Positions 20,498 through 29,689 of a stretch of 64,000 bases of DNA are shown in pieces. The position numbers and the translations under genes were made by a program. Source of the DNA: an uncultured Methylobacter sp. (GTDB lineage Bacteria; Pseudomonadota; Gammaproteobacteria; Methylococcales; Methylomonadaceae); assembly GCA_903832775.1 (NCBI GenBank), contig CAILCX010000071.1, positions 1 to 64,000 on the forward strand, given 5' to 3'. Position 1 is the stretch's first letter, and each line of letters starts with the position of its first letter. The notes under the pieces are model-generated. The model saw only the letters and a list, made by a program, of their open reading frames with translations, searched no databases and was not told the origin of the DNA.

Positions 20498-20728
20498 TTA
20501 AGCGTTTTTTACTACGTAATCGATTGCTTGCTGAACTGTCGTGATTTTTTCAGCTTCATCGTCTGGAATTTCGCATTCGAATTCTTCTTCAAGAGCCATA
20601 ACGAGTTCAACTGTATCAAGAGAATCAGCACCAAGATCATCTACGAATGAAGCATCGGTTGCGATATCTTCTTTAACACCTAATTGTTCTGCAACAATTT
20701 TTTTAACTCGTTCTTCAATATTACTCAT
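20498..20728 (-). CDS. acpP: Acyl carrier protein
   Basis: [18 protein letters not shown]...[21 protein letters not shown]; internal Met preferred over track start at 20743. Confidence 0.97.
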   Translation of the reverse strand: MSNIEERVKKIVAEQLGVKEDIATDASFVDDLGADSLDTVELVMALEEEFECEIPDDEAEKITTVQQAIDYVVKNA

Positions 20729-20874
20729 AATTATTATCCTCAAACAATGTAGGTTTCCGAGTATTTAATCCGGGACCCGCATTTGTATTGTTATTGATTT
20801 TATTTGAAATCCCGTCTCCGGAAATTCCAGACGGCGGGGGGAATTATACTTGATATTGGGGCAATGTCACAATA

Positions 20875-21618
20875 TTAAGGCATGAACATACCACCATTGA
20901 CATGAATGTTTTCACCCGTGATATAAGCTGCACCAGCAGATGCCAAAAAAGAAACCGTATGCGCGATTTCTTCAGCTTTGCCTAATCTGGATAGGGGAAT
21001 TGATGTCAATAGAGCATTTTTTATATCATCACTGAGTTCTCTGGTCATATCGGTATCGATAAAGCCAGGTGATACAGTGTTGATGGTTATATTACGCGAA
21101 CCCACTTCCTTGGCCATGGATTTGGTAAAGCCAACCATGCCGGCTTTTGCAGCAGCATAATTAGCCTGACCTGCATTACCCGTCGATCCTACTACTGATG
21201 AAATGTTGATAATACGGCCTGTTTTGGCTTTCATCATGCCTCGCAGTACAGCTTTGCTCATGCGAAAAACCGAAGTCAAATTGGTGTTGATAATATCATC
21301 CCATTCTTCGTCCTTCATTCGCATCAACAAATTATCGCGGGTAATGCCCGCATTATTAACAAGCACAGCGGGCGTCCCAAGTTCGTCAGTGATTGACTTG
21401 AGAACTTCTGCTATAGACTCCGGATTGCTAATATCAAGCTTTAAGCCTTTGCCATTTTCACCGAGATAGGTGGAAATTGACTCGGCGCCATTATCAGTTG
21501 TTGCAGTACCTAGGACAAAAAAACCATCCTGCGCCAATCTTTCTGCGATTGCGCGACCGATCCCACGACTGGCGCCGGTTACTAAAGCCACTTGTTTAAC
21601 CAATGCTTGCTCAACCAT
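20875..21618 (-). CDS. fabG: 3-oxoacyl-ACP reductase
   Basis: LVTGASRGIGRAIAERL, NNAGITRDNLLMRMKDEEW. Confidence 0.97.
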   Translation of the reverse strand: MVEQALVKQVALVTGASRGIGRAIAERLAQDGFFVLGTATTDNGAESISTYLGENGKGLKLDISNPESIAEVLKSITDELGTPAVLVNNAGITRDNLLMRMKDEEWDDIINTNLTSVFRMSKAVLRGMMKAKTGRIINISSVVGSTGNAGQANYAAAKAGMVGFTKSMAKEVGSRNITINTVSPGFIDTDMTRELSDDIKNALLTSIPLSRLGKAEEIAHTVSFLASAGAAYITGENIHVNGGMFMP

Positions 21619-22561
21619 GAACTTGCTCCAATGCCATATTTAAAGATTCGGGGTCAAAAATAGAAAATTGTGCCGCATCCTTGGCAATACGTTTATTTAA
21701 TCCGATTAACACTTTGCCGGGACCGCACTCAACAAATCTGGTGACGCCCTGATCATGCATAAATTTAACGCTGTCGGACCAGCGAACCGGCTTATAAAGT
21801 TGCTCTTTCAGAGCGTTACGAATGACTTCGGGAGCGCTATGCGATGCCACATCCGAATTATGGATCAGAGTCATTTTTGGAGTATCAATAGCAGTGGACT
21901 GTAATATTTCATCAAGCTTTTCAGCGGCCGAAACCATTAGGGAGCAATGTGAAGGGACGCTGACCGGCAGCATGACTGCACGCTTGGCGCCTGCTGCTTT
22001 TGCGCCAATAATGGCACGTTCAACTGCAGCAACGTGGCCGGCAATAACGACTTGTCCGGGTGAGTTGAAATTAACGGCTGATACCACTTCATTTTCAGCG
22101 GAATCAAAGCACACCTTAACAACATGATGATCTTCAAGTCCTAGTATGGCGGCCATTGCTCCAATGCCTGGAGGAACAGCTTCCTGCATTAAGCGACCTC
22201 TTGCCGCGACCAGTTTTATACCATCTTCAAAAGACATGGCTTCAGAACAAACCAGAGCGGTATATTCACCCAAGCTGTGTCCTGCCATCCACGATGGACG
22301 GATAGCGCTATGCTGGCACCAAACTTTCCATACGGCTACACCAGCCGCCAGCATTGCTGGTTGGGTGTTATGCGTTAGGTTAAGTTCTTCAGCAGAACCT
22401 GCTGAAACCAAAGACCATAAGTCTATGCCCAGCGCATCTGAAGCTCTTTCAAATATATGTTTAACCTCAGGATGGCTGGCTGCCAAATCATTTAACATGC
22501 CGACAGATTGCGATCCTTGGCCGGGAAAAACAAAAGCTAAATTGTAAGTTTGGTTATTCAT
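21611..22561 (-). CDS. fabD: Malonyl-CoA:ACP transacylase
   Basis: FVFPGQGSQSVGML, GHSLGEYTALV. Confidence 0.97.
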   Translation of the reverse strand: MNNQTYNLAFVFPGQGSQSVGMLNDLAASHPEVKHIFERASDALGIDLWSLVSAGSAEELNLTHNTQPAMLAAGVAVWKVWCQHSAIRPSWMAGHSLGEYTALVCSEAMSFEDGIKLVAARGRLMQEAVPPGIGAMAAILGLEDHHVVKVCFDSAENEVVSAVNFNSPGQVVIAGHVAAVERAIIGAKAAGAKRAVMLPVSVPSHCSLMVSAAEKLDEILQSTAIDTPKMTLIHNSDVASHSAPEVIRNALKEQLYKPVRWSDSVKFMHDQGVTRFVECGPGKVLIGLNKRIAKDAAQFSIFDPESLNMALEQVHG

Positions 22562-22571
22562 GTTGATAAGC

Positions 22572-23540
22572 TCAGTATTTAATTAATGCAGAACCCCAGG
22601 TAAATCCTGCTCCAAATGCTTCAAGTAAAACCACTTGTCCTCGTTGGATTCGACCATCCCTAACACCTTCATTCAAAGCCAGTAACACAGACGCCGAAGA
22701 GGTGTTACCCTGATTTTCGAGAGTTAAAATAACATTATCCATGGACATTTTTAATTTTTTTGCGGTTGCCGCAATAATCCGGGTATTCGCCTGATGTGGG
22801 ACCAGCCAGTCAATATCTGATTGCTCCATATTATTGGCTTCCAGCGTTTCATCAACGATGCGCCCCAAGGTATTAACAGCAACCTTAAATACTTCGTTGC
22901 CACGCATGTTAATATAACCAGCCTCTTCTTGATTTGATTTGGTAGCTACCTGAGGGTTTGGACAATACAACAGATCTTCAAACTCACCGTCAGAATGAAT
23001 ATGTGTAGACAGAATGCCTGCTTCAGTTGAGGCTGTCAATAAAACGGCGCCCGCACCATCGCCAAATAAAATACAGGTTCCACGGTCTGTCCAATCTACA
23101 ATCCTTGAGCATAACTCAGAGCCTACCACCAAAACTTTTCTGGCTGCGCCCGATTTTATATATTGATCTGCAATGCTTAATGCAAAAATAGAACCTGAAC
23201 AGGCAGCTTGTATATCAAAGGCGACACAGTTTTTAATTCCGAGGCGTTGCTGTAACAAGCAGCCAGTGCTTGGATAGACTCGGTCAGGGGTGCCGGTGGC
23301 GACAATGATCAAATCGATATCATCAGGACTGCATCCTGCGGCTTCTATGGCTTGTCTTGCCGCGATTTCAGCCATGCTTGATGCTGTTTCTTCAGGGCCT
23401 GCAATTCGACGACTTTTGATGCCGGTACGTTCAAAAATCCAGCTATCTGAAGTATCGACGATTTGTGATATTTGTTCATTGGTACGAATCTCGTCCGGCA
23501 AATAACCGCCGGTACCGATCACCCTTGAATATCGAGTCAT
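22572..23540 (-). CDS. fabH: Beta-ketoacyl-ACP synthase III
   Basis: [40 protein letters not shown]. Confidence 0.97.
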   Translation of the reverse strand: MTRYSRVIGTGGYLPDEIRTNEQISQIVDTSDSWIFERTGIKSRRIAGPEETASSMAEIAARQAIEAAGCSPDDIDLIIVATGTPDRVYPSTGCLLQQRLGIKNCVAFDIQAACSGSIFALSIADQYIKSGAARKVLVVGSELCSRIVDWTDRGTCILFGDGAGAVLLTASTEAGILSTHIHSDGEFEDLLYCPNPQVATKSNQEEAGYINMRGNEVFKVAVNTLGRIVDETLEANNMEQSDIDWLVPHQANTRIIAATAKKLKMSMDNVILTLENQGNTSSASVLLALNEGVRDGRIQRGQVVLLEAFGAGFTWGSALIKY

Positions 23541-24565
23541 GCGTTCTCTCTTTGAGCCAAAGTTTTTTCAACCTGTTCGCTTATTTTTCTGATCACGTCT
23601 TGCTTTACTTCAATTTCGGCAAGATGAACCGCTGTTTTAAATGCCAAGATATCCGCGCCGCCATGACTTTTAATAACCAGTCCGCGTAATCCTAGAAAGC
23701 TCGCGCCATTATATAAGCGGGGGTCTATGCGTTTCTTGAATGACTTAAGTACTGGATAGGCCAGTAATGCTGCCAATTTAGTCAAGATGTTTTTGCCAAA
23801 AGCTTCTCTTAAGGCCGTACCTATCATTTTGGCGGCACCTTCAATTGATTTCAGTGCGACATTGCCGACAAAGCCATCAGCAACAATCAGATCGACTTTA
23901 ACATGACCTGCATTTAAACAATTGCCTTCTACATAACCAATGTAATTTAACGATGAGTTTTCAAGTAATTTAGCAGCAGATTTAACTTGCTCATTACCTT
24001 TCATGTCTTCTTCGCCGATATTGAGTAAGCCTACCCGAGGATTGTCTATGTTTTCAACGGCTTTAACTAATTCTGCACCCATTACGGCAAATTGAAAAAG
24101 ATGCTCGGCCGTGCAATCTACGTTTGCTCCCAGATCAAGGACATGGGTGTGTCCGTTTATTGAAGGTAAGGTAGAAATAATCGCAGGACGATCAATGCCG
24201 GGAATCATTTTGAGCACAAAACGCGCGGTAGCCATTAACGCGCCGGTATTTCCTGCGCTGACGCAGGCATCAGCAAGGCCGTCACGAACCAGGTTGATAG
24301 CAACCCGCATGGACGAATCCTTTTTGTTTTTGAGTGCTTTGGATGGGGACTCATCCATTTCAACGCATTGCGATGCATGCTTAATACTGAGTCGATCCTG
24401 GTATTCAATGAATGCTTTAGCCAATTTTGGCCTAAGAATCGCTTCATCACCTACTAAAATCAGTTTCAAGTCCGGATTGTTCTTTAAGCAATCCAATGAG
24501 GCAGGAATAGTGACTTCAGGGCCGAAATCTCCGCCCATTGCATCAATCGAAATTGTTAGACTCAC
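23537..24565 (-). CDS. plsX: Phosphate acyltransferase
   Basis: [18 protein letters not shown]. Confidence 0.96.
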   Translation of the reverse strand: MSLTISIDAMGGDFGPEVTIPASLDCLKNNPDLKLILVGDEAILRPKLAKAFIEYQDRLSIKHASQCVEMDESPSKALKNKKDSSMRVAINLVRDGLADACVSAGNTGALMATARFVLKMIPGIDRPAIISTLPSINGHTHVLDLGANVDCTAEHLFQFAVMGAELVKAVENIDNPRVGLLNIGEEDMKGNEQVKSAAKLLENSSLNYIGYVEGNCLNAGHVKVDLIVADGFVGNVALKSIEGAAKMIGTALREAFGKNILTKLAALLAYPVLKSFKKRIDPRLYNGASFLGLRGLVIKSHGGADILAFKTAVHLAEIEVKQDVIRKISEQVEKTLAQRENA

Positions 24566-24591
24566 GCTTACGGAGGATCCCTGAGTTATTA

Positions 24592-24631
24592 TAAAAAAAG
24601 CCGAATCTGATCTGAATTGATCAGCTTCGGC
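24592..24631 (-). terminator. Rho-independent terminator between rpmF and plsX
   Basis: Minus strand gccgaagctgatcaattcagatcagattcggcttttttt. Confidence 0.8.
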
Positions 24632-24660
24632 ATGTCATCATGCTAAAAAGCGCGATGAGA

Positions 24661-24846
24661 TTATTCTTCATCAACACCATTGCTTATGATTTGACGGCCT
24701 TTGAAAAAACCATCGGGCGTGACATGATGACGGATATGCATTTCGCCGGTCATTGGATCCTGGGATAAGGTTCTGCCAGTTAAGGCATCGTGTGAACGAC
24801 GTTGACCGCGTCTTGAACGCGTTACTTTACTCTTTTGTACGGCCAT
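24661..24846 (-). CDS. rpmF: Ribosomal protein bL32
   Basis: [22 protein letters not shown]. Confidence 0.96.
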   Translation of the reverse strand: MAVQKSKVTRSRRGQRRSHDALTGRTLSQDPMTGEMHIRHHVTPDGFFKGRQIISNGVDEE

Positions 24847-25373
24847 TATAAATCTCCAGTATTTTTGAATTTGGCTAAGATGGAAAAAGGGTTTTCAGGG
24901 AGCAACTGCTGATCTGCTAATGCAGCATCTACTCCGTTATTGATTGACTTGTGCGCAAGACAATTATGCTGATGTTTGGGAAAGCCAGGTAAAATGAGTA
25001 GTAATTCATCTTCAATAATGTTTTTTAGAGGAATTTTTTCCTCACTAACCAGTAGCGGCTCATAATCATCAGGCAATCTGTCTGCTTGATCTATCGAAGT
25101 TACAATGCCCAGTTTGATCGAGTTTTTGACAGTAAATTCAACTGCCTGCAAACAATTCTGGCATTTAAGTTCCAGAACGCCTGCTATTTCCCCTTCAATT
25201 TTGGCTAATCTACCTTCCCGACCAAAATAAAGATCAACATGAACAGACCCGGTATCATTGAACAGAATATCCGCCAAACGATCCAAGCTAGTTACAGGTA
25301 TTTGCCCTTTTAATTCACCACGCTTATCAGCAAGGTGCAAGGGATCTATATATTCAGGTAATCGATTCAACAT
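24846..25373 (-). CDS. yceD: YceD/DUF177 family protein (23S rRNA accumulation)
   Basis: Location upstream of rpm[20 protein letters not shown]-type C-terminal pattern. Confidence 0.88.
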   Translation of the reverse strand: MLNRLPEYIDPLHLADKRGELKGQIPVTSLDRLADILFNDTGSVHVDLYFGREGRLAKIEGEIAGVLELKCQNCLQAVEFTVKNSIKLGIVTSIDQADRLPDDYEPLLVSEEKIPLKNIIEDELLLILPGFPKHQHNCLAHKSINNGVDAALADQQLLPENPFSILAKFKNTGDL

Positions 25374-25545
25374 AACCGCGAAATATTATATGAAAACAAC
25401 ATTCTCGTCAAATCGATGTGCAGCAGCCAATAAATTAACATGAGTTACTTTCTTTTAATTTCAAAGCAAAGTACGATTGTATTTGATGTTAATTAGGGTT
25501 AAATCATAATTCTGTTCCCACGCCGAATATTTTGAACAGTTGAGG

Positions 25546-26283
25546 TTACTTGAACCAACTGCGCCAACCGGCGTATCTAGCTCCGGCAACGACAGCAAAA
25601 ATGGTAAAACCAAATAATGTTCCCAACCATAGCGTTAAACCAAAAAAAACGACCGCCAACATTCCGCTAGCCAGACCCGCCAGCACACCGCCCAATAAAT
25701 GCCCCATCAGCACTGAAAGCACAAAACCGACAACCAAGCCAACCAGTAAAATATACATGATCGCCCCTTTATTTTGGCTAAACCAAGAATTTTCGGGCGA
25801 CACAGCAGGTAAGTTCTCTGAATCGAGCAAACCCATTAATTGACTAACCCCAGCATCAATACCGCCGGCAAAGTCACCTGACTTAAAATAGGGCGAAACA
25901 GACTCTGTCATCAAGCGCTCCGCAACCGTATCGGATATCACATTTTTTAAACTATCGCTGACATCAAGGTGTAACTTTTGGTCATTTTTAACCACAAGCA
26001 GAATCACCCGATCATCGATTTGTTTTGAACCAATTTGCGCAAGATCGGATACCTCCATGCTAAATTCGGCTATGTCTTTCGGTTGAGTTGTCGGGACGAT
26101 TAATACCGCGATTTGTCTACCTTTTTTAGATTCAAAGGCAGCCAGTTTGTTCTCCAACGCCTCAGTCTGTATGGCACTAAGCGTGGAAGTTATATCGGTA
26201 ATTTGATGGGTAATCTTGGGCACCCCGACGATTGCCCAGGTGTATAGCGGAAACAGCAACAAAATAACCAGCTGTTTAAACAT
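25546..26283 (-). CDS. TPM domain (YgcG-like) secreted/membrane protein
   Basis: Signal peptide, RQIAVLIVPTTQPKDIAEFSMEV, DDRVILLVVKNDQKLHLDV. Confidence 0.85.
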   Translation of the reverse strand: MFKQLVILLLFPLYTWAIVGVPKITHQITDITSTLSAIQTEALENKLAAFESKKGRQIAVLIVPTTQPKDIAEFSMEVSDLAQIGSKQIDDRVILLVVKNDQKLHLDVSDSLKNVISDTVAERLMTESVSPYFKSGDFAGGIDAGVSQLMGLLDSENLPAVSPENSWFSQNKGAIMYILLVGLVVGFVLSVLMGHLLGGVLAGLASGMLAVVFFGLTLWLGTLFGFTIFAVVAGARYAGWRSWFK

Positions 26284-26327
26284 TTTAACCTCGCAGTTTG
26301 GATGTTAAAGTTTAGTAGTCATAAAAA

Positions 26328-26386
26328 ACGCCACGGAGAAAAAAGTCTCGAAGTAATGAATGTCGAGTCCCTCATATTCGTGGCGT
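26328..26386 (-). terminator. Nested hairpin downstream of hppA, terminator-like
   Basis: Minus strand acgccacg...cgtggcgttttttatg; inner stem ctcga/tcgag. Confidence 0.5.
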
Positions 26387-26406
26387 CAGTTCATTGCACC
26401 AGGTGC

Positions 26407-28533
26407 TTAAAAATTAAACCATCCTGACCCGAATGAAGAGGCAAAGACCAAACTGACGATAGTCATCAACTTGATTAAAATATTTAAAGCCGGGCCGGAG
26501 GTGTCTTTAAACGGATCACCTACAGTATCGCCGACAACCGCTGCTTTATGACAATCGGAACCCTTGCCGCCGTATTCGCCGGTTTCGATCCATTTTTTAG
26601 CATTGTCCCAAGCGCCGCCAGCATTGGCCATCATCACCGCCAGTAAAAATCCGGACGACATTGTACCAACCAGCATGCCCGCAAGCGCTTCTTTACCCAA
26701 AACATGCCCAACAACCAAAGGCACTACAACCGCCAAAGCGCCGGGCAATATCATTTCCCGTAATGCACTTTCAGTGCTGATACCTACGCACGCAGCGTAG
26801 TCTGGCTTTCCTGTACCTTCCATCAAACCTGGAATCTCGCGAAATTGTCGACGAACTTCAACAACAATCTGGTGAGCCGCTTTACCTACTGCCATCATGG
26901 TGAGTGCGGAAAACAGATAAGGCATCATCGCGCCAATTAAAATACCTGGCAACATGGTGGGGCCAAGAATATTTAAATTATCGATTTTTGCCGCCGTCAC
27001 ATAAGCAGCCAATAAGGCCAATGCGGTTAATACCGCTGAGCCGATTGCAAAGCCTTTACCGGTAGCGGCCGTTGTATTTCCCAAGCTATCCAGTGCATCT
27101 GTGCGTTGACGAACTTCAGCTGGTAGGTGGCTCATTTCAGCAATACCGCCAGCGTTATCGGCAACCGGACCATAAGCATCGGTCGCCAAAGTAACACCTA
27201 GCGTACTTAACATACCCACACCGGCCAGAGCTACGGCGTAAAGTCCTGCTGCAATAGTGCCATCGGCTTTAAAACCCAGCCAGATGCTTAATAAAATAGA
27301 CGCAGACACAATCAAAACCGGGAATACAGTACTCATCATGCCAACAGCCAGGCCTTCAATAATAGTTGTTGCGGCTCCTGTTTGTGTTGCGTAAGCGATG
27401 CCTTGCGTCGGTTTTTCAGTGTAAGCTGTGTAATATTCAGTCACAAAAGCAATCGCATTACCAGCTACCAAACCTACCAGTATAACCAGCCAATAATTAA
27501 AGCTGACGCCTGATAGTAGAACGGCAAATAAAGATAGTCCAAGAATAACAACCGAGGCGCCCCAAACCGAACGGCGAAGTACTTTCAGTAAATCACCGAG
27601 ACTGGCATTTTCGTCGACTTTGATTATATATTGCCCGATAAAACCGGTGATACGCGCCATAAAAGAGCCCTCTGTAATAGAGGTATGCTTCAATTCTTTG
27701 CCAGTTACCATATAAATGCCAAAAAGGCTGGAGATGACGCCGACGGCAGCAACCAGAAATGGCAGGCCGATAAAAGCCGGTGACTTTGCACCCAATGCTG
27801 CGCCCAATGTTGCCGCAGCAATAATGGAGCCGCTATAACTCTCGAATAAATCTGCGCCCATACCCGCTACGTCGCCTACGTTATCGCCTACATTATCAGC
27901 AATAACAGCAGGATTACGCGGATCATCTTCGGGAATACCTTGTTCAACTTTACCGACCAGGTCAGCGCCAACATCGGCTGCTTTGGTATAAATACCACCG
28001 CCAACCCTTGCAAACAGCGCAATACTGCTGGCACCAAAACCAAAACCAGTAATGTATGTTAGCTGGTTTGGATTGCCTTCAAACACCAGAAACAAAATGG
28101 TCATGCCGATCAAGCTGAAACTGACTACCGCCATGCCCATAATCGAGCCACTGCCAAAGGCAACGCTCAAGCCTTCGTGCAAATTGCGGCCGGCTGCAGC
28201 TGCGGTTCTGACGTTGGCGCGAACGGCCACATACATTCCCAAATACCCTGCACTTGCCGATGCAGTAGCGCCCACCACAAAACAAAGCGCAGTCTGCCAA
28301 TGTAAAAATGTAGAAATAACTACAGCGACTATGGCCACAAAAATTGCGATGACGCGATATTCCCGCGACAAAAAAGCCGCAGATCCTTCTTGAATAGCTT
28401 TTGCAATGGCTTGCATGGTTTCATTGCCTTGGTCATAGGCAAGAACGCGTCGCAACTCCCAAATCACGAATGCAGCTCCTGCAATACCCATTAATAATGC
28501 TATGACAACTGATGCAGATGTTGGAAACATCAT
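26407..28533 (-). CDS. hppA: Membrane-bound ion-translocating pyrophosphatase
   Basis: [63 protein letters not shown]. Confidence 0.96.
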   Translation of the reverse strand: MMFPTSASVVIALLMGIAGAAFVIWELRRVLAYDQGNETMQAIAKAIQEGSAAFLSREYRVIAIFVAIVAVVISTFLHWQTALCFVVGATASASAGYLGMYVAVRANVRTAAAAGRNLHEGLSVAFGSGSIMGMAVVSFSLIGMTILFLVFEGNPNQLTYITGFGFGASSIALFARVGGGIYTKAADVGADLVGKVEQGIPEDDPRNPAVIADNVGDNVGDVAGMGADLFESYSGSIIAAATLGAALGAKSPAFIGLPFLVAAVGVISSLFGIYMVTGKELKHTSITEGSFMARITGFIGQYIIKVDENASLGDLLKVLRRSVWGASVVILGLSLFAVLLSGVSFNYWLVILVGLVAGNAIAFVTEYYTAYTEKPTQGIAYATQTGAATTIIEGLAVGMMSTVFPVLIVSASILLSIWLGFKADGTIAAGLYAVALAGVGMLSTLGVTLATDAYGPVADNAGGIAEMSHLPAEVRQRTDALDSLGNTTAATGKGFAIGSAVLTALALLAAYVTAAKIDNLNILGPTMLPGILIGAMMPYLFSALTMMAVGKAAHQIVVEVRRQFREIPGLMEGTGKPDYAACVGISTESALREMILPGALAVVVPLVVGHVLGKEALAGMLVGTMSSGFLLAVMMANAGGAWDNAKKWIETGEYGGKGSDCHKAAVVGDTVGDPFKDTSGPALNILIKLMTIVSLVFASSFGSGWFNF

Positions 28534-28584
28534 AACTACCTCTCCTCTTTAGTTGGTTTTGTGTGAAGTCCAAGGATGCGATGT

Positions 28585-28679
28585 TAAATAACTTTCCATT
28601 AGCTAAACCCAGCAGGGGCAAATTTATTTGCCTGGAGCGATTAAAGTCGCTTCTAAAGTGGGTTAAGGGAAGTTATTTA
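28585..28679. repeat. ~95-bp multi-branched palindromic element (P1 terminal stem plus two inner hairpins)
   Basis: taaataactt...aagttattta outer arms; ggcaaa-ttta-tttgcc; agcga-ttaaag-tcgct. Confidence 0.6.
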
Positions 28680-28766
28680 GAACCTTATCCTAAAGTTACT
28701 TTTTATTATTTTTATTATTTTTCCAGCACACTTGAATTTGTGTGCCATAACTATTAGAAACGTCAA

Positions 28767-29246
28767 TTAGGCAAGACGCAACTGTTTAAGTGTTGCACAA
28801 GCTTCACCGCCACAAATATCTGGAATTATTCTTAATTCAAGAGCTTTTAGTTGCGTAAGGACGACCTCATAATGCTCGATTTGATTGGTAGTGTCGGGAG
28901 GACTGAAATGGAATTGTTGACGTACGATTTCCCGGTAAACAGTCTCGCTATCCATTAACCAGAGTATTACAAATTCCTGGCTCCGGGACCGATCATGTTC
29001 CTCAATTAAAATAACGATATGTTCAACCGTGCAGGGATCATCAAAAACTATACGTATTGTTTGCTCCCCCGCACTTTCCGCTTTCCATCCGGAGTTTGAA
29101 TCTGCATTTGGCAACAAGGCCGATTCTATCGGGTGATCAATCGATTCTGAAGTAAATTCCACCTGGGCAAGTTGCTCCAGATCCAAATATTTATCATCAA
29201 ATGATGAAATAATTTCTTCAGCGGGGTTAATCATTGATTTACGCAT
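28767..29246 (-). CDS. Conserved hypothetical protein, possible beta-sandwich (discoidin/XRCC1-like)
   Basis: 159 aa, no signal peptide; WKAESAGEQTIRIVFDDPCTVEHIVILIEEHDRSRSQEFVILW. Confidence 0.5.
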   Translation of the reverse strand: MRKSMINPAEEIISSFDDKYLDLEQLAQVEFTSESIDHPIESALLPNADSNSGWKAESAGEQTIRIVFDDPCTVEHIVILIEEHDRSRSQEFVILWLMDSETVYREIVRQQFHFSPPDTTNQIEHYEVVLTQLKALELRIIPDICGGEACATLKQLRLA

Positions 29247-29562
29247 GAATGGTCTCCTATTGTTGCAAAACGATTAAACAAAAAGGACAGAATGCCTTGT
29301 CTACTTCAAATGAGCAATAACTTGTTTATATCAACTGGGCCAGCAAAGTCCGCATTTAATATTTTGGCATTAATATTCCCCCCAACCTTTACCGCACATT
29401 AAGGTTATCCAAATAAAAATAATTTTTCCACTATCAAATTAATCTATTGTCTCTTACTTAAGGCATATGGGGCGACTCAGCTTTTGACTAGCTACTTTTT
29501 TTTAAAGCTGACATAATCGACCCGCTGACAATACCCTATAGTTATAGAGATATCTTCCTAAT

Positions 29563-29689
29563 CACATTGAGGCCAATCATGACTGAAAATTACATTTATT
29601 CATTTGAAAAAGGCGACGGAAAAAATAAAGTTCTTTTGGGCGGAAAGGGCGCCAATCTTTGCGAAATGACTCAAATTGGCCTCAATGTG
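29563..29689 (+). promoter_or_regulatory. Perfect 15-bp inverted repeat spanning ppdK RBS and early codons
   Basis: cacattgaggccaat (29563-29577) and attggcctcaatgtg (29675-29689). Confidence 0.6.

Noticed and set aside
20812-20838. ccgtct-ccggaaattcc-agacgg hairpin between fabG and acpP as a riboswitch
   Set aside because: Small stem without T-tract or wider structure; could be a processing site but evidence is insufficient
22146-22547. 133-aa + strand ORF antisense to fabD
   Set aside because: Shadow ORF over the conserved GHSLGEY region
24111-24584. 157-aa + strand ORF antisense to plsX
   Set aside because: PlsX has clear family motifs; the antisense frame has none
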